A stretch of DNA of 64,000 nucleotides, from assembly GCA_964508135.1 (NCBI GenBank), contig CAZDSU010000005.1:1-64000 (forward strand), in the 5' to 3' direction. Within the stretch, counting starts at the first letter, position 1. Each line of letters begins with the position of its first letter. The stretch comes from UBA6168 sp964508135 (GTDB lineage Bacteria > Bacteroidota > Bacteroidia > Chitinophagales > Saprospiraceae). Below, one piece after another: positions 63,622-64,000 of this stretch. The translations under genes were made by a program, and so were the position numbers. The notes beneath the pieces are model-generated. The model made no database searches and was not told the DNA's origin. It saw only the letters and a list, made by a program, of their open reading frames with translations.

Positions 63622-63629
63622 TAAATTTG
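63622..63629 (+). promoter_or_regulatory. Putative -7 box for the SWIM gene
   Basis: TAAATTTG fits TAnnTTTG, 61 bp before ATG 63691; no -33 box at the expected distance. Confidence 0.35.
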
Positions 63630-63690
63630 CTGCCCAAGCATCAACATTTCCAGCAGGATTCAATCAAAAAAACTTCCATTTCCAGCAACT

Positions 63691-64000
63691 ATGGCAAAAC
63701 AATACGGCATCACCTGGTGGGGCAAGCAATGGCTCAATTCCCTCACCAATATTGACAACAGCAACCGTCTGCCACGGGGCCGCAGCTACGCCAACACGGG
63801 CAAGGTTCGCTCGACGAATGTAAACGCCAACCGCATCTCGGCGAAGGTGCAAGGCTCGCAGCCCAGGCCCTACCAGATTGACATCACCGTGCCGCTGTTC
63901 TCCGAGCCTGACAAAAAACGCCTCGTGGAGGAGGTGGCTCGCAACCCGGCGCTCGTCGCCAAGCTGCTTAACCGGGAACTGCCCGCCGACCTGCTGCAAT
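63691..64000 (+). CDS. SWIM zinc-finger family protein, 5' part only
   Basis: The open frame from ATG 63691 runs off the window end (103 codons). It matches the start of SWIM zinc-finger proteins: GITWWGKQWLNSLTNID, NRLPRGRSYANTGKVRS, then KVQGSQPRPYQIDITVPLFS and ALVAKLLNRELPADLLQ. The zinc finger itself would be further downstream. Such proteins often sit next to an SNF2-type helicase gene, which may lie just outside. Confidence 0.88.
   Translation, partial: MAKQYGITWWGKQWLNSLTNIDNSNRLPRGRSYANTGKVRSTNVNANRISAKVQGSQPRPYQIDITVPLFSEPDKKRLVEEVARNPALVAKLLNRELPADLLQ

Overview
The window reads as a draft scaffold from a Bacteroidota bacterium, most likely a free-living or sludge-type member of the Saprospiria (the class-level guess is an inference). 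Evidence for the phylum: many secreted proteins with C-terminal type IX secretion (T9SS) sorting domains, a SusC/SusD pair, two giant hybrid two-component regulators, DUF2851 and GH3-type proteins, and several TAnnTTTG-type -7 promoter boxes. A 100-N assembly gap lies at 18975-19074. No tRNA, rRNA or CRISPR array was seen.

Layout. 1-10.9 kb: a decayed T9SS gene, a hybrid sensor/regulator (HTCS1), a secreted TIM-barrel/LamG protein, an orphan 3' fragment of an HTCS gene, and a tandem-domain esterase. 10.9-18.9 kb: a secreted M1 peptidase, a Tat-exported Dabb protein, an M24 Xaa-Pro peptidase, two small hypothetical genes, a HAD phosphatase and purH. 18.9-23.3 kb: a second HTCS on the minus strand, interrupted near its 3' end by the gap. 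23.4-33.6 kb: four head-to-tail minus-strand genes for exported caspase-fold proteins with TPR-like tails, followed upstream by an NTF2/SnoaL-like exported protein. 34.5-35.1 kb: a gene-free stretch packed with palindromes. 35.1-44.7 kb: a PUL-like block (SusC, SusD, giant secreted propeller/TIM/jelly-roll protein), with the SusC start apparently frameshifted. 44.9-59.1 kb: an FG-GAP secreted protein, DUF2851, a BASS transporter, GH3, a kinase-M23-aminotransferase fusion, a DUF3592-like membrane protein, a SEC-C protein and a Pif1-like helicase. 59.3-64 kb: a ParE-type toxin-antitoxin pair, an MmeI-like type IIG restriction-modification enzyme, small hypothetical genes and the start of a SWIM zinc-finger protein that runs off the window.

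Two things stand out. First, the tandem array of four exported caspase-like/TPR paralogs, all with an intact His/Cys dyad, 10-12 bp apart and ending at a good terminator, looks like one transcription unit of unknown role. Second, inverted-repeat elements occur both between genes and in frame inside genes: a 23-bp perfect palindrome inside the ATPase domain of HTCS1, inverted arrays of heptamers in HTCS2 and in the M23 domain of the fusion enzyme, and a 33-bp palindrome in the same fusion gene that recurs in the 34.5-35 kb intergenic stretch. These elements add peptide inserts to otherwise conserved proteins without breaking the frame.

Functionally, the SusC/SusD block, the two HTCS regulators and the secreted TIM-barrel proteins suggest glycan sensing and uptake, but no substrate can be read from the sequence.
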